From contig DAOSOK010000031.1 of assembly GCA_035373905.1 (NCBI GenBank), forward strand, positions 1 through 64,000: a DNA stretch of 64,000 bases. The letters run 5' to 3'. This stretch comes from Candidatus Ozemobacteraceae bacterium. GTDB taxonomy: Bacteria; Muiribacteriota; Ozemobacteria; Ozemobacterales; Ozemobacteraceae. Shown one piece after another: positions 48,325 through 57,598 of this stretch (within the stretch, counting starts at the first letter, position 1; every line of letters starts with the position of its first letter). A program made the translations under genes and the position numbers. The notes under the pieces are model-generated. The model saw only the letters and a list, made by a program, of their open reading frames with translations, was not told the DNA's origin and searched no databases.

Positions 48325-51180
48325 ATGAGAGGTTCCGGCACGAGCGCGGTCACGGGAGCGGCAACTGCACTTCCCGCCGTTCGGCTCGGGTGGGCGCGGC
48401 TGCTGCTGGTGCTCGTGCCGCTCGCGGCGCTCGGGGTGCTGGGCGATGCAGCCATGCGGAGTCATGCCGGCCAAAAGCGGGCGGCATTCGCAGGAGAGGT
48501 GTCCGATCGGATCGAGCGGATCGCCGTACGCTCGGACCCGGATTTGGCGCTTGCCCAAGTTCTCCCCGAGCTCGCCCGGCCCGTGAAGCGCGCATCGAAT
48601 GCCCCCGAAACTCGGCGTCTCGCGGAACGGGTTCGCACCGCCCTTCCCGGATACGGATTCGAGCTTTTCACATTCGATCGGCGCGGCGCGCTCACGGGAA
48701 CCGACCCCGCCTCTCCCCCGAATCTCTGGCTGATGCGGCGACTGCTCGCGGGACTTGCCTCCGAGGGGCCGACGGACACATCCGCAACGGCCGATCTTGA
48801 TCGCCGGCTGAAGGCGGTGTTCGGCAACAGCAGAAGCCTTCAGTCGTTCCGGCAAAACCGCGGGCTTCGCATGCGGATGCAGCGAATGAAGAAACCCATT
48901 TCCGTTTTCTGGGACATCGGCCCCGCAGGCGGCTTTCTTCTCGTCATCACCTCGGAACCCGACGTCGGAAGCCGCCTCGCCGCCCTCTGGACCGATGAAT
49001 CCGCACCGGGGACGGCGCTCGGCTGGAAAACGTGCGATTCGGACACCTGGCGTTTTCTCGGTCCCGTGCGGCCCGAGCTTCCCACCCGGTTCTGGAATCG
49101 TCTCGAAAAACAGGGCCGCCAAGAGATCGACACGAACCGGCGACATTGGGAATTTCGCCTAACGAGCGGGGGAAACGTGCTCTTCCTGGCCGTTCCCTCG
49201 CCTTCCGCCGCCCGGCCGCCCCTGGTCTTCTGGTGGGGGTTGATCGCAACGGCGTGTTTCGCCTCGGCGCGGATGCTCGTCTGCGGCCCAGATCTGCTTG
49301 GGCCGATCACCCGATTGTCGGTGCTGCTGTTCGTCGTCGCCGCGGCCGTCCCGACCGCCTGCGCCGCCCTCGCGGGATTCCGCGCCCTGTCTGACCGCCG
49401 GGAGGTTCTCCGCAGCGAGGTCCAGCGCGCGCAGGTCGATGCCCTGCGACTGTTCGACGAGCGATTCGACGATCACCTCGACCGCTTCAGACGCAGACTG
49501 GTCGCGCTGACCTCACAGCCCACCTTTTACGACCTCGGCTCCACCCGCACCGCCGCCTCCTTCACCGCCACACCACTCAACGGCCACCTCGACCTGCTGG
49601 CGCCGGACAGCCGCGCCATCGCCAGGTTTCCCGACACGGATACCGCATTCACGCCGCTCCTGCCGATCATCCAGCGTATGGCTCTCGAGGTTCTCGCCCC
49701 AAATCTCATCGCCGCGCCCTCCGTCCGTATCGATGCGGGGACGAACCGGATGATCCGCGAAGGCCAGTTCGGGTTCACGGCCCTTGCGATCCGCCCTCGC
49801 CGCCTGAATCCGATGAACACAGGCACGAGTAGGCCGATGTTCTACTGGGACTACCCCCGAACAACCGGAAGAAAGGCGTCGTTCGCCGTTTTCGTGTTCG
49901 ACCGCGAGAATCTGATGCGCGACTACACGGCCTCACGCATTCTCGAGTCCGGCGCTCTCTGGGGCACGAAAATCCGCATCGGCGCGCATCATATCGACAG
50001 GCCCGAGGCCTTTCCCGGAAACGCAGCGGCCTGGAGGAAACTGACCCCCGCCATCCAGCGCAGTCGCGTTCTGAACAAACCCGTCTTCGGAACGGTACGG
50101 TTCGGCCGGCGCGACTGGTGGTACGCCGCCATCGTCGGAACGAATATCGATCGCTATGGTTTTATCGCCCTGTATCCCGACGACAGGATCGAAGAGGCCC
50201 TCGGCGAGCTTCGGGCGAAGGCGTATGCGGGAATGGCCGTCATGATCCTTCTCGCCGCCGGGCTCGGCGCCCTGCTCTCCCGAAGGCTGACGCGCCCCGT
50301 CTCGGCGCTGGCCGAGGGGGTCTCCAACCTGCAGCGGAAGGAGTTCAACAGGCCCGTCCGGATCGACGGCCAGGACGAACTCGCCCGTCTCTCGGCCGCA
50401 TTCAACGAGATGATGGCCGAGCTGAAGGACCTCGACGTGGCCAAGGCGGTCCAGGGGAGCCTCCTTCCCGCCGCGTATCCGGCTCCGGAGGGCTACGCGA
50501 TTCACGGCAGATGTCTCTTCGCCGGCAACCTCGGAGGCGACTGCCTCGACTGTCGTCCTCTGGCCGACGGCCGCATCCTGTTGCTGATCGGCGATGTGAG
50601 CGGCCACGGCGCGGCCTCCGCCCTGCTCATGGCGTTCATCAAAGCCACGGTGACCCTCTGGAGCAGATCGGGTCGAACCGATCTGCCCCTGCTCGCGAAC
50701 CGCATCGACGCTCTCCTGCGATCCTTCCCCGGCCCAAGGCGGTTTCTCGCCTTCTTCGGCTGCCTGCTCGACCCAGTGACGCACACGGTCGAATGGCTTT
50801 CCGGCGGCCACCCGTATCCCCTCCTCGTGCGTCCCGAAGCGAAGGCACGGTTCGTCGGCGCCCCCGGGTATCCGCTGGGCATCCGGCGCCGGCGGCAGGC
50901 TTCCCCGGCCGGCACGCTGAGGCTCGAACCTGGCGACACCCTGTTTTTCTACACCGACGGCTTCGTCGAAGCGCTCGACCGCTCAGGCGCTCCCGTCGGT
51001 TACGAGCGCATGACGGCAATGGCCCGCGCGGCGTGCGACACCGCATCCGCCGACGCGGAACGCGCCCGAAGCATTGTCGACAGTCTGCTCGAACGCCGCG
51101 CCGCCATCACCGACGAGTGGAGCGACGACGTGACGATGCTGGTTCTCTCGAGACTCCCCCGAAGGGAGGCCCTGCCGTGA
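48325..51180 (+). CDS. Double-sensor membrane receptor with SpoIIE/PP2C phosphatase domain (3)
   Basis: A 951-residue protein. TM1 is near 24-42, TM2 about 300-320 and TM3 about 330-355, TM4 about 635-655, then HAMP and the phosphatase domain. The PP2C motifs are NLGGDCLDC (near 737; the usual GGDYYD is altered to Cys-Leu), IGDVSGHGAASAL, LSGGHPYP, FYTDGFVEAL and SDDVTMLVL. The metal aspartates remain. It is divergently oriented from the minus-strand string and overlaps the fourth receptor by 4 nt (GTGA). A leaderless promoter is proposed. Confidence 0.91.
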   Translation: MRGSGTSAVTGAATALPAVRLGWARLLLVLVPLAALGVLGDAAMRSHAGQKRAAFAGEVSDRIERIAVRSDPDLALAQVLPELARPVKRASNAPETRRLAERVRTALPGYGFELFTFDRRGALTGTDPASPPNLWLMRRLLAGLASEGPTDTSATADLDRRLKAVFGNSRSLQSFRQNRGLRMRMQRMKKPISVFWDIGPAGGFLLVITSEPDVGSRLAALWTDESAPGTALGWKTCDSDTWRFLGPVRPELPTRFWNRLEKQGRQEIDTNRRHWEFRLTSGGNVLFLAVPSPSAARPPLVFWWGLIATACFASARMLVCGPDLLGPITRLSVLLFVVAAAVPTACAALAGFRALSDRREVLRSEVQRAQVDALRLFDERFDDHLDRFRRRLVALTSQPTFYDLGSTRTAASFTATPLNGHLDLLAPDSRAIARFPDTDTAFTPLLPIIQRMALEVLAPNLIAAPSVRIDAGTNRMIREGQFGFTALAIRPRRLNPMNTGTSRPMFYWDYPRTTGRKASFAVFVFDRENLMRDYTASRILESGALWGTKIRIGAHHIDRPEAFPGNAAAWRKLTPAIQRSRVLNKPVFGTVRFGRRDWWYAAIVGTNIDRYGFIALYPDDRIEEALGELRAKAYAGMAVMILLAAGLGALLSRRLTRPVSALAEGVSNLQRKEFNRPVRIDGQDELARLSAAFNEMMAELKDLDVAKAVQGSLLPAAYPAPEGYAIHGRCLFAGNLGGDCLDCRPLADGRILLLIGDVSGHGAASALLMAFIKATVTLWSRSGRTDLPLLANRIDALLRSFPGPRRFLAFFGCLLDPVTHTVEWLSGGHPYPLLVRPEAKARFVGAPGYPLGIRRRRQASPAGTLRLEPGDTLFFYTDGFVEALDRSGAPVGYERMTAMARAACDTASADAERARSIVDSLLERRAAITDEWSDDVTMLVLSRLPRREALP

Positions 51181-54131
51181 ACCGCCCACCCGACACCGCT
51201 CCCGGAAAGAGGCTCCGACGTACTCTGCTCATCGGAGCGGCTCTCGTCATTCTTCTCTACGGGGTTTTCGGGATGTTCGACCTATTCGACGCATGGCAGA
51301 TGCGAAGAACGGAGTCTCTGAAGCGGCACCTGCGGCTCGAACTCGACCGGGCCATCGCCTGGCGGGGAAACGGCTGCGTCCTGCTCGACGCGGCCTGGCC
51401 CATCCATGAAGCGCTTCGCTCGGGCTTCGGCAGGTTCCTGACCTTCAAGAACGCCATCGACCGGATGAACCGGGATTTCGGCCAAACATGCAGCCTTTTC
51501 CTGTTCCAGAACGGCCGCAGCACCCTGATCTACCCCGAGAACGCCTCCCATAAGGCCCTCGTCTCCGAGATGCTTTCGGCGATGCAGGCCCCCGCCCGCA
51601 GCCGGGCTCGGCTGGCCCCGTCTGTCGACGAAAAGGCGACCGCCCTCTGGGGGCGAGAGGCAACCGTCGAGAACCTGAGATATAATAACGGTGAGTATAT
51701 TGTCCTCGACACGTCCGGCAGACGGGGCGTCGGGTATTTCGCGTTCCACGGCTCCGGTCTGGCGGCGGTCCTGCTGATCGAGAACGTTCCCCCGCGTCAC
51801 ATGGAGGATTTTCTCCGGCATCGGGCGAGATATCGGAAGATCGTTCGAAACATCGGCCGGGCGATTCCCGACATCGATTTCTGGGCCCCGCCACGAAATC
51901 GCTCCGCAGCTTCGATCCGCATGGCATGGGAAAAGGCGAACGCGGAGAAGAAGGACGTCGTCGAGCGGAACCGGACGCTGTGGATGTTCGACCGGGACCG
52001 CATGGGCGTCGTCACGGCCATCGCGGCCCCCCTCCCCGCCTCGCACGATCTCGCGCTTTTCCGGACCGCCCTTCTCTCGATCGCGATCATCGCTCCCCTG
52101 CTACTGTATCAGGGATACAGGAAGGGCATCAACCCGTCGTCCTCGTCCCTGCGGTCTCAAATGAGCCTGCTGTTCGTCGCCGCCACCCTCCTGCCGATGC
52201 TTTCGACTTTCGGCGTCGGCTGGATGAGCCTGGGATACCAGGAAGAGCGCCTCCGCAACGCAGCCTTCGCGAAGGGCGTCACCAAACTTCACACCGTCAA
52301 TGCGGGCTTTTCGCGCACGATGGCGATCTTCCGGGAAAAATTTCTCGAACTATGGAAGCTCGCGAACAGGACGCCGTTCGACCTCGAGGGCTTCAGCCGC
52401 AGGCTCGCGCCTCTTGAAGAAGCGCGCATGTGCCGCCTGCTGATGCTGTTCGACGCGGACAGCCGCGCCATTCTGCAACGGGTCGACCCCGACCGGAACG
52501 ATATCGTCGAAATGAGCACCCTGCTGTCGCGCGCGGCCATCCGACGATACATTCCGGAACGCCTCGGCACGGGCGACGGGAGCAAAATCCAGCCGACGGA
52601 CCTGCTAGTCGAGGAGGTGACAACGAATCCCGAGTTCGGCTGGTCAACCCTCATCGAGACCCCCAACGCGGTTCACCGGCTGCAGGCAGGCTTTTCGCCC
52701 GCCGACGTCATCTGGAACGTCTTCCCGGATCTCGCGACGGGGCCGGCGTTCCTGATGGGAATGTCCGATTCAGACGACCAGATACGCCTCCATCTTTCCT
52801 ATGCCGTTCTGACCGGCGCCGACGCCATACGTCTTCTCCTGCTCGACGCCTCCCACATGGACATGCCGCCGGTCCTCGGCATACAGAACTTCTCGACCCT
52901 ATCGGCCGTCATGCGCACCCCCAGGCTGTCGGCCGCGCCGCCCCGGTCTGAAACGGCCTCTCTCGACGGCAGCCGCCTGTGGCCTCAGCCCGGAACCCCC
53001 GACCGGGAGAAATTGATGCACATGATGCAGGTCTGCCACCTGACGAATAAGGTGATGGAGCGGGAACTCCGGCTCGCCTCCGGCACCGCCTGGGTCGTCG
53101 CCGCACCGGAAGCCGTTCTGGGAAAATACGTCACGGCCGCCGTCCTCGATGCCGAGCAGGAGCTTTCAAGCCTGAACGGCATGAAGCTGGCTCTTCTGAT
53201 CGGACTGCTGGCATCCCTGCTGACCTCATTCGCCGCCGGCCACCTGTTGAGCGCTCTCGTGCTGATCCCCATCGCCGATCTTCAGGACGGCATCGACGCG
53301 ATCCGACGGCGTCGGTCTGACATCGTCATCCCCTGCCGGCGTGACGACGAGTTCGGTCATCTGGCGAAGATCTTCAATCGCGCGCTCGGTGATCTGAAGG
53401 ACCTCGAACTCGCCCGGGTCGTGCAGACGAGCCTGCTTCCGGCATCGACTCCATTGATCGAGGGGTTCAGTCTGGCCGCCGTCAACCTCCCCGCCACGGA
53501 CCTGAGCGGCGATTATTACGACCTGATGCGGTGTCCCGACGGCTCATTCCTGATGGTGATCGGCGACGTGACGGGCCACGGGGCATCGGCGGCCCTTGCA
53601 ATGGCGATGGCCAAGGCAACCGTCGCCTACCGGCTCGCCGACGGGGAGACCGGCCCCGGCCCCCTGATGACCTCGCTCAACGATGTGTTCTTCCAGGAAC
53701 TCCGCGGACAGCGGAAGTTCATGACCATGCTGACGGCGCGTCTCGTCGCATCGGCCCATCTCCTGACCGTCGAAAGCGCCGGCCACAATTATCCCCTGCA
53801 TTACCGCGCCGCATCGAAACAGACCGAATTCCTGCCCATGACGGGCTTTCCCCTCGGCGCAAGACAGAAGACGAAGCGCGACACGATCGAGATTTCCCTC
53901 GAGCCGGGGGATGCATTCGTAATGTATACCGATGGGTATACCGAATGTCTGCTCCCGAACGGCAATCAACTCGGCGACGACACTCTGCGCGACATCGTCG
54001 ATTCCCTCGCCGGCTCGGGAAAAGACGCACGCGGCATTCTCGACGGCCTGCTGATGGAACTCAACATCCGCCGCGCACCCGGCCCCCTGGGAGACGACGT
54101 CACCCTCGTCGTCCTCCGCCGCGACATATAA
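51177..54131 (+). CDS. Double-sensor membrane receptor with SpoIIE/PP2C phosphatase domain (4)
   Basis: The GTG at 51177 overlaps the previous stop (GTGA) and has GGGAGG 7 nt upstream, giving 984 residues. The plan is TM1 about 16-36, TM2/TM3 about 300-350, TM4 near 680-700, HAMP and the phosphatase domain. Motifs are DLSGDYYD (about 776), IGDVTGHGASAAL, ESAGHNYP, MYTDGYTECL and GDDVTLVVL, all with metal-binding residues. The extracytoplasmic regions share no obvious sequence with those of the other receptors, suggesting different signals. The gene ends in an AT-rich stretch followed by a dispersed hairpin. Confidence 0.92.
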   Translation: MNRPPDTAPGKRLRRTLLIGAALVILLYGVFGMFDLFDAWQMRRTESLKRHLRLELDRAIAWRGNGCVLLDAAWPIHEALRSGFGRFLTFKNAIDRMNRDFGQTCSLFLFQNGRSTLIYPENASHKALVSEMLSAMQAPARSRARLAPSVDEKATALWGREATVENLRYNNGEYIVLDTSGRRGVGYFAFHGSGLAAVLLIENVPPRHMEDFLRHRARYRKIVRNIGRAIPDIDFWAPPRNRSAASIRMAWEKANAEKKDVVERNRTLWMFDRDRMGVVTAIAAPLPASHDLALFRTALLSIAIIAPLLLYQGYRKGINPSSSSLRSQMSLLFVAATLLPMLSTFGVGWMSLGYQEERLRNAAFAKGVTKLHTVNAGFSRTMAIFREKFLELWKLANRTPFDLEGFSRRLAPLEEARMCRLLMLFDADSRAILQRVDPDRNDIVEMSTLLSRAAIRRYIPERLGTGDGSKIQPTDLLVEEVTTNPEFGWSTLIETPNAVHRLQAGFSPADVIWNVFPDLATGPAFLMGMSDSDDQIRLHLSYAVLTGADAIRLLLLDASHMDMPPVLGIQNFSTLSAVMRTPRLSAAPPRSETASLDGSRLWPQPGTPDREKLMHMMQVCHLTNKVMERELRLASGTAWVVAAPEAVLGKYVTAAVLDAEQELSSLNGMKLALLIGLLASLLTSFAAGHLLSALVLIPIADLQDGIDAIRRRRSDIVIPCRRDDEFGHLAKIFNRALGDLKDLELARVVQTSLLPASTPLIEGFSLAAVNLPATDLSGDYYDLMRCPDGSFLMVIGDVTGHGASAALAMAMAKATVAYRLADGETGPGPLMTSLNDVFFQELRGQRKFMTMLTARLVASAHLLTVESAGHNYPLHYRAASKQTEFLPMTGFPLGARQKTKRDTIEISLEPGDAFVMYTDGYTECLLPNGNQLGDDTLRDIVDSLAGSGKDARGILDGLLMELNIRRAPGPLGDDVTLVVLRRDI

Positions 54132-54161
54132 TATTTTATATTATATTTGCCATCGACGACG

Positions 54162-54188
54162 CAGGGGCGGGTTTGTAACCCGCCCCTG
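54162..54188. repeat. CAGGGGCGGGTTTGTAACCCGCCCCTG dispersed hairpin
   Basis: A perfect short palindrome lies between the convergent receptor and nitroreductase genes. It is a member of the same family as 9652-9677 and 54954-55023. A run of A's follows on the plus strand; no T-run. Confidence 0.7.
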
Positions 54189-54206
54189 AAAAAGATTATG
54201 GACGTT

Positions 54207-54830
54207 TCACGCCATCCATGTTACGTGGTCGGCGAGAGGCAGGGGTTCCTTGGGGGCCGGCTTCGCGGCTGGTTTTCCGATCGCGACGAGCGTCTGGACC
54301 TTGTATTCTTTGTCCTTCAGCATCTCGTCGATTGCCTCGGAGGCCACAAGCGCGCCGGAAACCCAACATCCGCCCAGGCCGATCTCGGTCGCGGCGAGCA
54401 GCATATTCTCGACGAGCGCGCCGACGGACTGGATGTCCGGATGCATGCGCAGCACGTTCATCTCCTCGTGGGTGACGGTCGTTTCCTCGAGCACCTTGTC
54501 GATCATGGCCTTGTAGGGCTTCGCCATGACGGCGAGCACGACCGGGGCGTCGACGAACATCGTCGAGAACGTGCGAACCTTGTCGAGGCGGGCTTTCGCT
54601 TCGGCCGAAACGTTCGGGAACATTCCGGCGAGTTTCCTCTCGACGGCGTCCTTCATGCGCTCGAGCAGCTTCCTGTCAGTGATGACGGCGATCCTCCAGG
54701 GCTGAGAATTGTTTGGCGACGGCGCCATGAGGCCGGCCTGGATGATCTTCTCGATATCACCTCTGGCAACGGGGTCGGCGGTAAACTGGCGAACGGTGCG
54801 CCGTTTTGCGGCAAGAGCGAAAAAATCCAT
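54207..54830 (-). CDS. Nitroreductase family protein
   Basis: An FMN-dependent oxidoreductase of 207 residues from the ATG at 54830, which has GGAGG 5 nt upstream. The N terminus is typical (AAKRRTVRQFTADPVARGDIEKII), followed by MAPSPNNSQPWRIAVITD, the FMN-binding core. The C-terminal part has GLGGCWVSGALVASEAI and VQTLVAIGKPA, the common nitroreductase end. Many relatives reduce nitroaromatics, quinones or flavins, but no natural substrate can be assigned. It stands alone between the receptor cluster and a repeat-rich spacer. Confidence 0.92.
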   Translation of the reverse strand: MDFFALAAKRRTVRQFTADPVARGDIEKIIQAGLMAPSPNNSQPWRIAVITDRKLLERMKDAVERKLAGMFPNVSAEAKARLDKVRTFSTMFVDAPVVLAVMAKPYKAMIDKVLEETTVTHEEMNVLRMHPDIQSVGALVENMLLAATEIGLGGCWVSGALVASEAIDEMLKDKEYKVQTLVAIGKPAAKPAPKEPLPLADHVTWMA

Positions 54831-54953
54831 GGGTTCCTCCCGGTTTCGATTTCTACCTTTCGGGCGCACACACGCCCAAGAAATGTTACCACGCCGTTCT
54901 TGCTGACGCATCCCGGAGATCGTTGCGAGAAAGAATCTTTCGACATCGCCACG

Positions 54954-55023
54954 CAGGGACGGGTTTGAAATCAGCCCCTACAGACCGTGTGCGAGGATCG
55001 GGCGGGTCACGATCCGCCCCTGC
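54954..55023. repeat. Two adjacent GGGCGGG-type hairpins
   Basis: ACGGGTTTGAAATCAGCCCC (54958-54980) and GGATCGGGCGGGTCACGATCCGCCC (54997-55019) are degenerate copies of the dispersed hairpin family. Confidence 0.55.
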
Positions 55024-55098
55024 GGCCCATTTTGCGGAGGCGCGCGAGAAAACCCTCTGCGCCTCGGCGGCTGGTATGTCTGTTTCACGTTGAGAGCC

Positions 55099-55254
55099 AA
55101 TCCGCAGATGACGCTGATGAAGCAGATTTCGCAGATGAAATTCTGAAAACCTTATTCCCTTGGAGTTTCCGATTCCTCACGAAAACAGCTCGTATCAGAC
55201 GTTCGTTCTTATCTGCTCTTCATCAGGGTTTCATCTGCCCTTCATCTGCGGATT
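55099..55254. repeat. MITE-like inverted repeat
   Basis: AATCCGCAGATGA (55099-55111) and its perfect inverse TCATCTGCGGATT (55242-55254) bound 156 bases. Interior segments also pair imperfectly (GATGAAGCAGAT with ATCTGCTCTTCATC). The CAGATGA/TCATCTG unit recurs inside. It has no coding capacity. Confidence 0.6.
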
Positions 55255-55334
55255 CGGTCCTGAAAACCGAGATTTTTTCAACGGAGTGTCTCAGCGGTGA
55301 AACATTCCCAATATCGCGATCGGGAACCGAGGGT

Positions 55335-55835
55335 CTACGCGGTGAGCATCACACCGGGGTTGTCGGCTGGGGGTTCGGCGAGGCGGCCGTCGGCGGTGTA
55401 CATGCCGCGACTTGGGGGAGCGGCATCGGCCAGCTCGCGTTCGGCTTCGCGCTCGATGAGGCGGGCCTCCAGGGCAACGGCCCGGTCGGTGGGGGAAAGC
55501 AGCGGCCCGGTTTCGACGATCCGGCGGACATAGGCGGCTTCGCGCTGGACCGCACGGGGATCGCCGGAAGTCCTGGTCACCTCGAGGTCGACGGTACCGT
55601 TCACCACATACCGCTTTCCGTCGGGGCCGAGGACGGTCTGATAGGTCGCGCTGCTCCCGGTCGCCAGCGCGCGGGCGCCGGCATATCGCCGGATATATGC
55701 GTCCTGTCGTTGCAGATTCGCGAGTCGCGCCGCATCGCGAATCTCCGTCGGAGCGGGAAGAGGCTGTCCATCACGAAAGGTTCCGAAACGGACGGATGGT
55801 TCGGGAATGGGAAGGGTGATGCCTCCGGGTTCCAT
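55335..55835 (-). CDS. SprA-related (putative metalloprotease CJM1_0395 family) protein
   Basis: A 166-residue protein with the core of the SprA-related family: YQTVLGPDGKRYVVNGTVDLEV, then SGDPRAVQREAAYVRRIV and SPTDRAVALEARLIEREAE. In known members this region follows a His-rich zinc motif; here the HExxH-like motif is absent, so the protein looks like the C-terminal half of the family. The N terminus is Pro-rich with no signal peptide. The name metalloprotease is not supported by this sequence. Confidence 0.75.
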   Translation of the reverse strand: MEPGGITLPIPEPSVRFGTFRDGQPLPAPTEIRDAARLANLQRQDAYIRRYAGARALATGSSATYQTVLGPDGKRYVVNGTVDLEVTRTSGDPRAVQREAAYVRRIVETGPLLSPTDRAVALEARLIEREAERELADAAPPSRGMYTADGRLAEPPADNPGVMLTA

Positions 55836-55953
55836 GTGCGGGTCCTTTCGAACCGATATCTCTGTAACAGAAATATCGGCCCGAAAAGGCCCCGACCGAA
55901 GTCATCGGCGCAGCCCACACGCCACCCGTTTCCGGGGGCTCGCGGGCCGCGAC

Positions 55954-57504
55954 TCAGAACCTGCGGCCCCTGCCGCCGCCGCGCCTGCCGCCATGCCGGT
56001 GCATCGACCGCTTCTCGCCGCCGTTCTGCGCCGGACGGCGGTCTTCGGCGACCGGTGCGGAGAGATTCGCGGCATCGATGTCGGCGGGACTCGGCCGGCC
56101 CTCGGCCAGCATCCGCCCGCCGATCTCGTCGAGCAGCATCAGCTGGAGCTCCCTTCCGTGCTCGTGCTCCAGCATCTGGTCGAGCAGGCGGCCGAATCGG
56201 CGCGACCGTTCGCGCTGGGCGGAGTTCATGTCGCGCTGGCGCGCTTCCAGACGGGCCAGCAGGCGCTCGGTCATGCGCTGCTGGACGTCCTCCTCGGTCG
56301 GGGTCGGCTTCGACATGAAGGGGATGCCGAACCGCTTCGCGTAGCGCTTCAGGTCAGGTTCCTCCATCACGGAGACGAGGCTGACCGCCACGCCGCGGTT
56401 GCCGGCGCGGCCGGTGCGGCCGGCGCGGTGGATATACTGTTCGAAATCTTTGTGCCAGTCGTAGACGAACACGTATTCGAGATGGCTCACGTCGATGCCG
56501 CGCGCGGCGATGTCGGTCGCGACGAGAAACCGGAGCTTATGGTTCTTGAGCTTGGCCATGACGGTTTCGCGGTCGCGCTGGCCGAGGTCGCCGCTCATCT
56601 GGTCGACGTCGTAGCCGAACCTGCGCATGAAGGCGGCCAGATACTCCACCTCGCTTTTCGTATTGCAGAAAATAATGCCGCTCTCGGGGTTCTCCATCTC
56701 GATGATCCGCATCAACACTCGATCTTTCTGCATCGGATCGACGACGTAATACAGATGATCCATTTCGGGAACGTGCTGCGAGTCACCGGAGAGACCGATG
56801 AACAGGGGTTCGGTAAGAAACTCGTTCGAGAGGCGTTTCACGCTCGCCGGCATGGTCGCCGAGAACATCGCGGAGACGCGTTTCCGCGGGAGATACTGGC
56901 GGATGCGGGTCATGTCGGGGTAAAAACCCATCGACAGCAGTTCGTCGGCCTCGTCGATCACGAGGTAACGCAGGTCTTTGAGGACCAGCGAGCCGCGGCC
57001 CAGATGGTCGAGCAGGCGGCCGGGGGTTCCCACGACGATGTGGGCGCCCTGGCGGAACGCTTCGAGCTGGGGACCGTATCCGACGCCGCCGTAGACGGCG
57101 ACGCTCCGGAGGCCGAGATGGACGTTGATGCGGTCGAGCTCGGTCTTGACTTGGAGAGCCAGTTCGCGGGTCGGGGCCATGATCAGGGCTTGGCAGCCGC
57201 CGACGGCCGGGTCGAGCTTTTCGCAGATCGGCAGGAGAAACGCACCGGTCTTGCCGCTGCCGGTATGCGACTGGACGATGACGTCGTCGTCGCGCAGCAT
57301 ATAGGGAATGATCTTCGCCTGGACCGGCATCGGCTCGCGCCAGCCGATCTCGGAAATGGCCCGGCGCAGGGGCTCGCGCAGAGATTCGAACTGGAAGCGG
57401 GGGAGTTCCTCGGCCAGGGGGGCCGCCGACTCCTGCTGGGGAGCGGAGGACGGGATCGGTTCGAGAGCGGCTTCTTCCTGGAGAGAGTGATTCGGGTCAG
57501 TCAT
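55954..57504 (-). CDS. DEAD-box RNA helicase
   Basis: A 516-residue ATP-dependent RNA helicase, cytosolic, probably for ribosome assembly or mRNA turnover. Motifs in order: Q motif (PMPVQAKIIPYM), I (SHTGSGKTGAF), Ia (APTRELALQV), Ib (GTPGRLLDHL), II (VIDEADELL), III (MFSATMP), IV (GIIFCNTK), V (VATDIAARGID) and VI (HRAGRTGRAG). The C terminus has a 130-residue basic region with a GRRGGGRGRRF tail typical of RNA-binding extensions. A promoter with TTGCGC-18-TACTCT lies upstream and faces the kinase promoter in the 130-nt divergent region. Confidence 0.95.
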   Translation of the reverse strand: MTDPNHSLQEEAALEPIPSSAPQQESAAPLAEELPRFQFESLREPLRRAISEIGWREPMPVQAKIIPYMLRDDDVIVQSHTGSGKTGAFLLPICEKLDPAVGGCQALIMAPTRELALQVKTELDRINVHLGLRSVAVYGGVGYGPQLEAFRQGAHIVVGTPGRLLDHLGRGSLVLKDLRYLVIDEADELLSMGFYPDMTRIRQYLPRKRVSAMFSATMPASVKRLSNEFLTEPLFIGLSGDSQHVPEMDHLYYVVDPMQKDRVLMRIIEMENPESGIIFCNTKSEVEYLAAFMRRFGYDVDQMSGDLGQRDRETVMAKLKNHKLRFLVATDIAARGIDVSHLEYVFVYDWHKDFEQYIHRAGRTGRAGNRGVAVSLVSVMEEPDLKRYAKRFGIPFMSKPTPTEEDVQQRMTERLLARLEARQRDMNSAQRERSRRFGRLLDQMLEHEHGRELQLMLLDEIGGRMLAEGRPSPADIDAANLSAPVAEDRRPAQNGGEKRSMHRHGGRRGGGRGRRF

Positions 57505-57553
57505 GGTTCTGACGATTACATCCTTTCGGTCTGTGAAATTCTTTTCGCCCTTC

Positions 57554-57583
57554 AGAGTACCCCCGGGAGGGTTTTTCGCGCAA
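57554..57583 (-). promoter_or_regulatory. Predicted promoter of the DEAD-box helicase
   Basis: TTGCGC (57578-57583) and TACTCT (57554-57559) on the minus strand, spacer 18 nt. The leader would be about 45 nt. Confidence 0.45.
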
Positions 57584-57598
57584 GGGCCGAAGATTCAT

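Larger units (their letters stand above)
54831..55334. other. Repeat-rich intergenic region
   Basis: These 504 bases contain the nitroreductase 5' region, two GGGCGGG-type hairpins (54954-54982 and 54995-55023) and a MITE-like inverted repeat (55099-55254). No protein-coding frame is convincing. Confidence 0.6.
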
